Virus record (IMG/VR): IMGVR_UViG_3300042314_000359 | Span: 1-49,553 of that record | Reading direction: 5' to 3' (one strand) | DNA length: 49,553 nt | From: a virus | Shown: positions 17,159 to 25,300 of the stretch, one piece after another | How positions within the stretch are numbered: position 1 is the first letter of the stretch | Layout: each line of letters opens with the position of its first letter | Translations under genes and position numbers: made by a program | Notes under the pieces: model-generated | What the model was told of the DNA's origin: nothing | The model's input: the letters and a program-made list of their open reading frames with translations, nothing else | Databases searched by the model: none

Positions 17159-18156
17159 TGAAACGGTTTCTGTTTGGTTTTGTGGCCGCCACTAGCGCGG
17201 CTTCTCTCGTGTTCGCGCAGACCGCGCCGGTATCGGTGGCTCCGACGGAGTATATCTACAACACGACCACCAATAGCACGTCGAACAACACCAACACGTC
17301 CACCAACACGAACAACAACAATTCCACCAGCACATCGACGAACACGAATAACAACAACAACGTATCTGCCAGCACTTCGGTAAATACCAACACCAATAAC
17401 AATTTCAACACCAACGCAAGCACCAGCACGTCGGTCAACACGAACAACAACAATAACGTGAGCACGTCGGTCAACACGAACAACAATGTTTCGACGAACA
17501 CGAACATCAACCAAAATACTGGCACGATGACGAACATCAACCAGAACACCAACGTCAATTCTGGCACGATGACGAACATCAACCAGAACACCAGCACGTC
17601 TGATAATACCAATCGGAACATCAACACCGACACGAGCAACAGCACGATCAACCAGAGCGTGAACAGCAGGTCCGATAACACCAACCGGAACATCAACAAC
17701 GACACGTCGAACTCGACAATCAACAGCACGACGAACAACGTCAACCAGAACAACAACGTCAACGTCTCCGACAGCAAAAGCTATAGCGAGAACGTCTCTC
17801 GGCAGGTTATCGATCAGAACATCAAGTCGCCTCCGCCCAGCGCCATTGCGCCGTCCATGATGTCCTACAGCCAAGACCTCTGCACCACCGGCCAGTCTGG
17901 CGCAGTGCAGACGCAGATCATCGGCTTGTCGGCTGGACGCACTGTGCGCGACCAGAACTGCGAACGGATGAAGCTCTCGAAGACCTTGTACGACATGGGT
18001 ATGCGCGTTGCCGCAGTGAGCCTCCTGTGCCAAGACACCCGTGTCTTTAAAGCGATGGAAATGGCTGGTACGCCTTGCCCGTTCATGGGTGCAATCGGTG
18101 AGGCTGCAACAGCGGCATGGGAAGAAAATGCTGACCGCCGCCCCGACGCAGACTAA
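17155..18156 (+). CDS. Exported Asn/Thr/Ser-rich protein with four-Cys C-terminal domain
   Basis: The 333-residue protein starts at ATG 17155 inside an ATGA overlap. Residues 1-22 form a signal peptide (KRFLFGFVAATSAASLVFA, cut before QTAP). Residues 35-215 are almost wholly Asn, Thr, Ser and a few Val/Ile, in units such as NTNNNN and TNINQNT. The last 100 residues are a normal domain with Cys in DLCTTG, QNCERM, LLCQDT and TPCPF, so two disulphides are likely in the periplasm. It lies just upstream of a second exported protein and the lysis genes. Adhesive, periplasmic or virion-surface roles are possible; none is shown. Confidence 0.7.
   Translation: MMKRFLFGFVAATSAASLVFAQTAPVSVAPTEYIYNTTTNSTSNNTNTSTNTNNNNSTSTSTNTNNNNNVSASTSVNTNTNNNFNTNASTSTSVNTNNNNNVSTSVNTNNNVSTNTNINQNTGTMTNINQNTNVNSGTMTNINQNTSTSDNTNRNINTDTSNSTINQSVNSRSDNTNRNINNDTSNSTINSTTNNVNQNNNVNVSDSKSYSENVSRQVIDQNIKSPPPSAIAPSMMSYSQDLCTTGQSGAVQTQIIGLSAGRTVRDQNCERMKLSKTLYDMGMRVAAVSLLCQDTRVFKAMEMAGTPCPFMGAIGEAATAAWEENADRRPDAD
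17260..17775 (+). repeat. Low-complexity Asn/Thr codon repeat tract
   Basis: About 500 bases of degenerate AAC/ACC/AGC/ACG codon repeats inside the exported protein gene. Near-duplicate units include ACGATGACGAACATCAACCA twice and two longer copies starting near 17600 and 17671. Strand slippage could change its length readily. The bias also opens a long antisense frame, which I treat as an artefact. Confidence 0.8.
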
Positions 18157-19777
18157 ACGTCTAATTTCGTTATTGGCTGCATTGCTGGTCAGCACATCTG
18201 CGGCTGCGCAGACTTACGAGCCTGCCTTAATCCCCCCGCAAATCAACGGCGCGCCTACCACAATGACGCCCCTCAATCTGGGTGACGATGGCACGCGGAA
18301 CGTGTCTCTCGGCTTTGAGTTTGAATATTGGGGCCAGACGTTCACCGACGCGTGGGTGTCCTCCAACGGCTTTGTGTCGTTCCAGAGTGGCGCGCATCTG
18401 TGCTGCAATGGTCAGCCTATCGAAATGGCGCAGCGCAACACAATCTACGCCTACTGGTCAGACCTAATCAGCTATACGGGCAACCCATATTATCGCCGCG
18501 ACGACGGCTCGATCCTATTCGGCTGGTATGGCGTGAACGAGTATGGCACGAACAACAGCAGCACCTTCGAGATTGGCCTCTTTGCCGACGGTAAGATACA
18601 ACTGAATTTCGGCAATCTGGGCTTCTCCGGTCGGCGCGACTTTACTGCGGGTCTTACCGGCCCCACTGCGGATGATAACATCCCGCTCTTCTACGGTCGC
18701 AACGCGCAGTTCCTCCAGAACCAGTCGGGCCTCTTGTCGTGGATTGCGCCTGAGCCAGAGGTTGTGCCTGTTGACTGCAACGCAACGCCCATGGACCCCA
18801 CTTGCCCACCGGCATCCGTAGCCATCGATGTCGGCGCACCTGATCCTACGGAAAGCACATCGGACACTGCCGTTGCTTCAGTCGAGCAGACGCCGCAGGA
18901 AGAAGTGCAGATGGAAGATGTGGCCGAGCAGGAGATTGAAGAAGCGCAACAGGCGCTGGAAACTGCCGAAGCATCGCTCGAAGCTGACGCCGAAGCTGCC
19001 GCTGAGGAGGCTGCCGTTGAAGAGGCGGTCGAAGACGACACCGTCGAAGAACTGGTGTCGGAACAGGATTTAGAAGATATTGATGACGAGCGCCTGTCCC
19101 CTGAAGAATTGGCTGCATTGGCGGCGCAAGGCCCCGAAGATGATAAAGAAACTTTAGCCAGTGAAACCTTGGCGTCGCTGGAAGGCGCAGAGAACGCTTT
19201 GGAAAGCCAAGACGCATCGGGCGCGGAGCAAGAAGCAAATGCTACGGCGCTTGAGGAGAGCGCGCAGCAATCGGCCTTCTTCGAGGAGGCCGAACAGGCC
19301 AGCCAAGCGTCGGCCTTTGAAGGCAACGCACAATCGGTGCAGGGCTTTGCTGGCTTCCAAATGCGCGTTGATTTTGGGTCGAGTGCTTCCGTTGCAGGCG
19401 GCAGCGGTGTCGGCCTTGGTTCGTCACCGCTCGACGCCGCCATATCAGTGGGCAGCCCTGTTTCGATGGCTAATACCTTTGAAATTCTGAACAGCGTCGG
19501 CGGTCAAAGCAACGCCGCGCCCGCTGCGGCAACCGCCTCATCTGAAAAATCAGAAAACGAGATGTCAGAAGGCCAATCGGAAACCATCAATGAAATGGGG
19601 GCCGTGCCGGGCTTCGCTGCGTACACTCAGACATCCCTGCAAGATAGGGCTGACTTTTACGCAATTCGTGATATATACAGCCGACGTAGGCTGCAAGACG
19701 CAAACTTTGAATTGTATCGACTGATGCAGACGAATGATGCCCGCTGGCAGGAGATGGTAGATGAGCAGTACAGATGA
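18128..19777 (+). CDS. Exported protein with nidogen-like domain and long acidic coiled region
   Basis: ATG 18128 (549 residues) is chosen because it starts a good signal peptide, KRLISLLAALLVSTSAAA cut before QTYEP; it overlaps the preceding gene by 29 bases. Residues about 40-215 resemble nidogen extracellular-like beta domains: GFEFEYWGQTFTDAWVSSNGF, then NTIYAYWSDL, FEIGLFADGKIQLNFG and DNIPLFYG. Residues 250-400 are Glu/Ala-rich and should be helical. The C-terminus has a Gly/Ser/Ala stretch and a final helical ADFYAIRDIYSRRRL segment. Location in a block of membrane and lysis proteins suggests a periplasmic or surface role. Function is unknown. Confidence 0.65.
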   Translation: MLTAAPTQTKRLISLLAALLVSTSAAAQTYEPALIPPQINGAPTTMTPLNLGDDGTRNVSLGFEFEYWGQTFTDAWVSSNGFVSFQSGAHLCCNGQPIEMAQRNTIYAYWSDLISYTGNPYYRRDDGSILFGWYGVNEYGTNNSSTFEIGLFADGKIQLNFGNLGFSGRRDFTAGLTGPTADDNIPLFYGRNAQFLQNQSGLLSWIAPEPEVVPVDCNATPMDPTCPPASVAIDVGAPDPTESTSDTAVASVEQTPQEEVQMEDVAEQEIEEAQQALETAEASLEADAEAAAEEAAVEEAVEDDTVEELVSEQDLEDIDDERLSPEELAALAAQGPEDDKETLASETLASLEGAENALESQDASGAEQEANATALEESAQQSAFFEEAEQASQASAFEGNAQSVQGFAGFQMRVDFGSSASVAGGSGVGLGSSPLDAAISVGSPVSMANTFEILNSVGGQSNAAPAAATASSEKSENEMSEGQSETINEMGAVPGFAAYTQTSLQDRADFYAIRDIYSRRRLQDANFELYRLMQTNDARWQEMVDEQYR

Positions 19778-20282
19778 GGAACCCAAGGTCGCCTTTGATG
19801 AGAGCGGCTTCAGTTTTAAGATTGGTGGCCTGAGCAGTGGCAAGATTGCCATTATCTTCGCGGCTATATCGACCATTGTCGGCGGCCTCTGGGCTGGCTT
19901 CCAAGTGTATCAGCAGTTCTTGACCATGAAGGAAGTCACAGCGGCTTATGTGCCGCCTGACCTGTCTGGCATTGAAGGACGCATTTCGGTGCTGGATGAG
20001 CGCGTCACGAGCGTCGAGCGTCTGACCAAGATTAACAGCGAAGCCCTTAATTATATGACGGGCAGCATTTCCAGCAGCGTAAGCGGGACGCGCCAAACGG
20101 TTGACGCGGTGTCGAGCAGCGTTAGAAACAGCGATGCGCAGAACATGGCGATGCAGCGCGCCGTCATAGAGCAACTGCGTCAGCAGGATCAGGAGCAGCA
20201 GCGTCGCATCAAGGAACTTGAGGCTGAGACTGCCGAACGTATTCAAAAGACGCTGGCGAACCCGCTGGCCGGAAAGGACTGA
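19761..20282 (+). CDS. Single-pass membrane protein with coiled coil, 173 aa
   Basis: ATG 19761 overlaps the previous gene by 17 bases, and the stop shares bases with the next ATG (TGATG). After a 28-residue cytoplasmic-type start (TDEEPKVAFDESGFSFKIGG) comes one transmembrane helix (IAIIFAAISTIVGGLWAGFQV), then a long Gln/Glu/Arg coiled coil to the end (QLRQQDQEQQRRIKELEAE). The plan resembles the inner-membrane subunit of a two-component spanin. However, no lipoprotein partner is visible, so that assignment is tentative. Confidence 0.6.
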   Translation: MSSTDEEPKVAFDESGFSFKIGGLSSGKIAIIFAAISTIVGGLWAGFQVYQQFLTMKEVTAAYVPPDLSGIEGRISVLDERVTSVERLTKINSEALNYMTGSISSSVSGTRQTVDAVSSSVRNSDAQNMAMQRAVIEQLRQQDQEQQRRIKELEAETAERIQKTLANPLAGKD

Positions 20283-20791
20283 TGATGGAAGATAAATTAA
20301 TGGACGCGCGCATCAAGGCGCTCCTCATGGCCGCCCGCACGATGGCGTTTGTCATCTGCACTATTACCGTTGCCATGATTGCTGGCCTGTTCGTGTCGAA
20401 CGAAGTCATCGACAACAAGGATGTGTTCGGCTTGCTGTCATACGTCATGACCTCGGTTGTCGGCGCTGTGGCTGGCTCCTACGCCACGCTGATGGGCATG
20501 AAGGGCGAACTGGTCCCACCGCCACCGGAAGACCGCAACGACCCTGAGCCAGAAGAGCCTGCGCCAGCACCACTGCCGCCGCTCGACCTGACACCAGAGA
20601 TGCAGCCTGAAGCACCAAAAACATACGACAATCCGCAGGCCACAGTCTTTATCGACGAGCCTGAAGACGACGATGATGACGATGACATGGAGCCTTGGGA
20701 GAAGTATCGCAACGATATGCGCTATGATGCGAACGGTGACGGCGTGGTGGACGAGAATGACTTTCCAGATTGGCGGAGTGCAGGGAAATGA
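20282..20791 (+). CDS. Two-transmembrane holin-like protein with Pro-rich linker and EF-hand loop
   Basis: The 169-residue protein has two transmembrane segments (about 20-39 MAFVICTITVAMIAGLFV and 48-71 VFGLLSYVMTSVVGAVAG), the class II holin plan. Next is a Pro/Glu-rich linker (77-115) and an Asp run (129-135). The C-terminus has an EF-hand-like loop from Asp149 to Asp160 with ligands D149, N151, D153, D157 and D160 and the central DANGDG. The endolysin gene begins inside its last codons. A calcium-sensitive holin or a structural stabilising loop are both possible; the loop is unusual for phage holins. Start could also be the second ATG at 20285. Confidence 0.65.
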   Translation: MMEDKLMDARIKALLMAARTMAFVICTITVAMIAGLFVSNEVIDNKDVFGLLSYVMTSVVGAVAGSYATLMGMKGELVPPPPEDRNDPEPEEPAPAPLPPLDLTPEMQPEAPKTYDNPQATVFIDEPEDDDDDDDMEPWEKYRNDMRYDANGDGVVDENDFPDWRSAGK

Positions 20792-21402
20792 GCCTTATAA
20801 ACCTACAAGATAAATGTGGATGCCATCCAGATGGCGCGTTTGGTCCGGGGACGCTGAAGGCCGCCTGCGCGCACTTCAAGCTGAACAAAAACCGCGCCGC
20901 ACATTTCTTCGCTCAGACGGCGCATGAAAGCGGCAATTTCAAAGCGTTCAGTGAGAACCTGAACTATGGCGCAAAGGGTTTGCGCGGCATCTTTGGGAAG
21001 TATTTTCCCACGGATGCTATGGCCCGTGCTTATGAACGCCAGCCGCAAAAGATCGCCAATCGCGTCTACGCCAACCGTATGGGCAACGGCGATGAAGCGT
21101 CAGGCGAGGGCTGGAAATACCGGGGCAGGGGTCCGCTCCAACTCACCGGGAAGAACAACTACCGCGCATTCGGCAAGTACATCGGGCGCGAACAGGAGGT
21201 GTTAGACAACCCAGACATCGTCGCTAACGAACTCGGCTTCGAAAGCGCGTTGTGGTTCTTTGACGCAAACAAGCTGTGGTCGATCTGCGATCAGGGCATC
21301 AACGACGCTGCCATTCTGCAACTCACCAAGCGGATCAACGGGGGCACACACGGCCTCGACGACCGCAAAGCCAAGACCAAGAAATACGCTGCTTGGTTAT
21401 AA
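20788..21402 (+). CDS. Endolysin, glycoside hydrolase 19 type
   Basis: ATG 20788 shares ATGA with the holin-like gene and gives 204 residues. It cleaves peptidoglycan at lysis. Residues 5-30 (LQDKCGCHPDGAFGPGTLKAA) look like a short peptidoglycan-binding motif. The catalytic GH19 core follows: FFAQTAHESGNF with the likely general acid Glu47, then YRGRGPLQLTGKNNY, and INGGTHGLDDR near the end. No signal peptide is present, so release should depend on the neighbouring holin-like proteins. Confidence 0.88.
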   Translation: MSLINLQDKCGCHPDGAFGPGTLKAACAHFKLNKNRAAHFFAQTAHESGNFKAFSENLNYGAKGLRGIFGKYFPTDAMARAYERQPQKIANRVYANRMGNGDEASGEGWKYRGRGPLQLTGKNNYRAFGKYIGREQEVLDNPDIVANELGFESALWFFDANKLWSICDQGINDAAILQLTKRINGGTHGLDDRKAKTKKYAAWL

Positions 21403-21413
21403 GGAGAACGACA

Positions 21414-21599
21414 ATGCTTAATTTGAAGAAACTAATCCAGAAGGAAGCCGAGAAGGCAATCCTCAAGAAAACTGTAGGCAAAATCCTGCCTATGGACGGC
21501 GCAGAGAAGCCCGCCCTCGGCCCCAAGGCTAAGTTGGCTGGTGGTCTGGCGGCTCTCGGAGCGTTTTTCGCTCTGCTTGCGCAGTTCCTCGCTGGGTAA
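21414..21599 (+). CDS. Small C-tail membrane protein, 61 aa
   Basis: Starts at ATG 21414 behind AAGGAGAACGAC directly after the endolysin gene. A basic amphipathic N-terminal helix (LKKLIQKEAEKAILKKTVGK) is followed by a C-terminal transmembrane helix (LAGGLAALGAFFALLAQFLAG). The form fits a second holin or pinholin, or an antiholin; I cannot tell which. Confidence 0.6.
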   Translation: MLNLKKLIQKEAEKAILKKTVGKILPMDGAEKPALGPKAKLAGGLAALGAFFALLAQFLAG

Positions 21600-21608
21600 A
21601 CAATATCT

Positions 21609-21637
21609 TCGACAGTCGCGGCGAAGGCTGTTATTAT
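21609..21637 (+). promoter_or_regulatory. Sigma70-like promoter before second tail block
   Basis: TCGACA at 21609-21614, a 17-base spacer, and TATTAT at 21632-21637. Each hexamer differs from consensus at one position. It lies 27 bases upstream of ATG 21665 in the 65-base gap after the lysis genes, so it could drive the second tail module independently. Confidence 0.55.
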
Positions 21638-21664
21638 GCGCTAAATCTGATATAGGGGCACGTT

Positions 21665-22318
21665 ATGGCCACTGCGATGACATTCACGACGTTGAAACAA
21701 GACGTGCAGCGCTACCTTGAGCGCGGCAATACGCTTGCGTCCGACCCGATTGTCTTTGAGCAAATCCCACGTTTAATCAACCTCGCCGAGCGTCGCATCG
21801 CCCGTGAGCTTAAAGTCGAGGGCTTCATCAACGTCGTGACTGGCACGCTCTCTGCGGGCCAGTCCGTCTACCCCAAGCCTGATCGCTGGCGCGACACGGT
21901 GTCGATTAACATCGGCACTGGCACAACAGGAAACGACCGCAAAATCCTGTTCTCCCGCGTCTATGAATATCTGCGGTCCTATTGGCCGAACGCGTTGGAG
22001 ACGGACACGCCCATCTTCTACAGCGACTATGACTACAGCCACTGGCTGCTTGCGCCGACACCCGACGCAGCATACCCATTCGAAATCCTGTATTACGAAC
22101 TGCCGCCATTGCTCGACGAGAGCGTGCAGACGAACTGGATCACCGAATACGCCCCGCAGCTCTTGCTCTACGGCACGCTGGTTGAAGCGACGCCGTTCCT
22201 CAAGAACGACGAACGCATCCCAGTTTGGCAGAGCATGTACGATCGCGCGGCGGCAATGTTGAACGGCGAAGACCTCGCCAAAATCCTAGACCGATCCGCC
22301 GTGCGCAAGGAGGCGTAA
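21665..22318 (+). CDS. Second adaptor-like tail protein (SU10/gp6-type, tentative)
   Basis: A 217-residue protein with an N-terminal helical pair (LKQDVQRYLERGN, IPRLINLAERRIAREL), then beta strands (GTLSAGQSVYPKPDRWRDTVSIN) and a C-terminal helix after WITEYAPQLLLYGTLVEA. This matches the adaptor or head-completion family of short-tailed phages, such as the SU10 adaptor. The gene at 8118 has a similar plan, so this phage may build two adaptor rings, or one of the two may have another role. It directly precedes a fibre gene. Confidence 0.6.
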   Translation: MATAMTFTTLKQDVQRYLERGNTLASDPIVFEQIPRLINLAERRIARELKVEGFINVVTGTLSAGQSVYPKPDRWRDTVSINIGTGTTGNDRKILFSRVYEYLRSYWPNALETDTPIFYSDYDYSHWLLAPTPDAAYPFEILYYELPPLLDESVQTNWITEYAPQLLLYGTLVEATPFLKNDERIPVWQSMYDRAAAMLNGEDLAKILDRSAVRKEA

Positions 22319-22320
22319 TA

Positions 22321-25300
22321 ATGTCCACGTCATTCACTCAAGTCTTCGGCGGTACGACGATATACCCCTCAGACGTATCGTACCTCCCGCTTGCGCTGAC
22401 CAGCGACATCGTCCTTGAGTGGCCGCTTGAGGCCACCACCGGCAACAACGTCGTCGCGCGCATCATCGACGTCACGCCAACCGGCCCCTACACGATAACT
22501 TTACCTGACGCGATGTCAGTCGGCGTCGGCCAGACAATCCTGTTCAACAACCTCGGCCCAGACACCATCACCGTCGACAACGCCGCCGGTAACGCGATCC
22601 TGAGCATCGGCGCAGGTGAGCAGTGGCAGTGCTACCTCATCAGCAACACCACCGTAGGCGGTGTCTGGCGCACGTTCCGCTACGGCGCTGCCGTGGCGCA
22701 GGCCCAAGCCGCAGCGCTGGCTGGCGCTGGTCTGATCGCGACTGGGTCGACCCTCGCGCAGAATTACGAGGTCGTTGACTTCTCCATTACGCCGTACACT
22801 CTCACGGCCCCTGATCGCGCCAAGATTTTTGTCTGGACTGGCGGCCTCGGCACGCTCAACTTGCCGACTGCCGTGGCGGCTGGCGACGGCTGGTTTGTGC
22901 AGGTCCGCAACGGCGGGCAGGGCGACTTGACTATCGACCCGTCTGGCTCTGAGCTTATCAACGCGGCAGCCACACTGCGCTTGCAGCCGGGCGACAGCGC
23001 CGTGGTCGTAAGCGACGGCATCCAGTGGTACACCATCGGCCTCGGCCAGCAGGCGGTCTTCGCCTTCGACTACACGACCATCGCCGTCACTGGCGGCACG
23101 TACACGCTTGCTGGCTCTGAGCTTAACCGTATCGCGTATAAGTTCACAGGCACGCTGACTTCCAACGTCAACATCGTTGTGCCCGCGACGGTGCAGCAAT
23201 ACTGGGTGAACAACGCCACGACTGGCGCGTTCACGCTCGGCATCAAGACTGCCAGCGGCGCAGCCACATTGGTCACTCAGGGCGCGACAGGTATCCTGTA
23301 CTGCGACGGCACGGACATCATCTCGGCCACCACGTCAGCAGCCTTTGCGGGTATTGTTCCTGTTGTCCAAGGCGGCACCGGAGCGACCAACGCACCGTCG
23401 GCCCTGACCAACCTCGGCGGCACAGGCATCGGCACGGCGGTCTTTACGGCTACCACAACGGCGGCGGCGCGCTCCGCCATCGCGGCGGCGGCCTCTGGCG
23501 CTAACTCTGACATCACATCGTTGTCTGGCCTCACGACGCCACTGAGCGTTGCGCAGGGTGGCACGAACGCCACGACGGCTGGCGCGGCGCGCACGAGCCT
23601 TGGCGCAGCCGCATCAGGCAGCAACGCGGACATCACTGCGCTGACCAACGCGGCAGGCATCCAGATCGGCGCGCCTACCGCCGGAGCGCAGGGTGCGGGC
23701 ACGATCAACGCCACGGGCCTCTTCATCAACGGCGTGGGCGTCGGCACGGGTTCAGGCTCGGTGACCAGCGTCGCGGCGACCGTGCCGTCGTTCCTGTCCG
23801 TAACCGGCTCGCCGATCACGACGTCGGGCACGCTGGCAATCTCGCTGTCGGGCACTGCGCTCCCTGTCGCCAACGGCGGCACAGGCCAGACCACGTACAC
23901 CGACGGGCAGTTGCTCATCGGTAACAGCACAGGCAACACGCTCACGAAGGCGACCCTGACGGCTGGGTCGGGCATCAGCATCACAAACAGTGCCGGGGGT
24001 ATCACCATCACGTCTACCGCTGGCGGCGGTACAGTTACCTCAGTGGCCGCGTCGGGCGGTACAACCGGTCTATCTTTTACCGGTTCGCCCATCACCACCT
24101 CCGGCACACTGACACTCGCGGGCACGCTCGCGATAGCGTCTGGGGGCACTGGCGCGACCAGTGCCTCCGGCGCGAGACTTACCCTCAGCGCGGCTGGCTC
24201 TGGCGCGAACTCCGACATCACGTCACTGACAGGCTTGACCACCGCACTCAGCGTGGGACAAGGCGGTACCGGCGTCGCGACTGCCCCGTCAAACGGCCAG
24301 CTCCTGATCGGCAACGGCACAGGATACAGCGTTGCGACGCTCACCGCAGGTTCGGGTATATCCATCTCGAACAGCGCGGGCGGCGTCACCATCACCTCTA
24401 CCGCTGGCGGTGGCACGGTCACATCCGTGGCCGCGTCGGGCGGCACTACGGGCCTCACTTTGGCTGGTGGGCCGATCACAGGGGCGGGTACGTTTACCCT
24501 CGCTGGTACGCTTGTTGTCGCCAACGGGGGCACAGGCACCACCACTCTTACGGGCCTCGTTAAGGGCAACGGAACTGCGGCGTTCACTGCCGCTACCGCA
24601 GGCACTGACTACGTCGCTCCGGGCGGCGCGCTTGGCACACCCTCCTCTGGCACGCTGACAAACTGCACATTCCCGACCCTCAACCAGAATACGACTGGGA
24701 CGGCGTCGAACGTCACTGGCACTGTCGCCATACTTAATGGCGGTACAGGCGCAACGACTGCGGGCGCTGCGCTCACCAACCTTGGCGCTTATCCCGCGAG
24801 TAACCCGTCTGGTTTCACCTCGAACACAGGCACGGTCACCTCAGTTGGCGGCACAGGCACTGTCAGCGGACTGAGCCTGAGCGGTACGGTTACGACCTCT
24901 GGCTCCCTTACGCTTGGCGGCACGCTTGCCGTTACTGCTTCTAACTTTGCGTCACAATCCGCCAATACGTTCCTGTCCGCGCCGAACGGCACGGCGGGTA
25001 CGCCTACGTTCCGTGCGATTGTAGCCGCTGACGTCCCAACGCTTAACCAGAACACGACTGGGACGGCAGCCAACGTCACTGGCACCGTAGCCGTGGCCAA
25101 CGGCGGTACCGGCGCAACAACCGCTGGATCTGCGCTCACCAACCTTGGCGCTTACGCCGCAAGCAACCCTTCGGGCTTTACGTCGAACACAGGCACTGTC
25201 ACTTCAGTCTCTGGCTCAGGCGGCTCGACGGGCTTGACCTTGACCGGCGGCGCGATCACGACGTCGGGCACGCTGACGCTTGGCGGCACGCTCGCTGTGG

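Noticed and set aside
16900-18195. 431-codon open frame antisense to the Asn/Thr-rich gene
   Set aside because: The codon bias of the AAC/ACC repeat opens the opposite strand; the reading is Val/Arg-rich repeats with no ribosome-binding site and lies wholly across several real overlapping genes.
23277-24605. 442-codon open frame antisense to the second fibre
   Set aside because: Pro/Val repeats mirror the Gly/Thr fibre repeats. The same effect gives antisense frames at 10810-11553 and 12091-12573 in the first fibre. No start signals are present.
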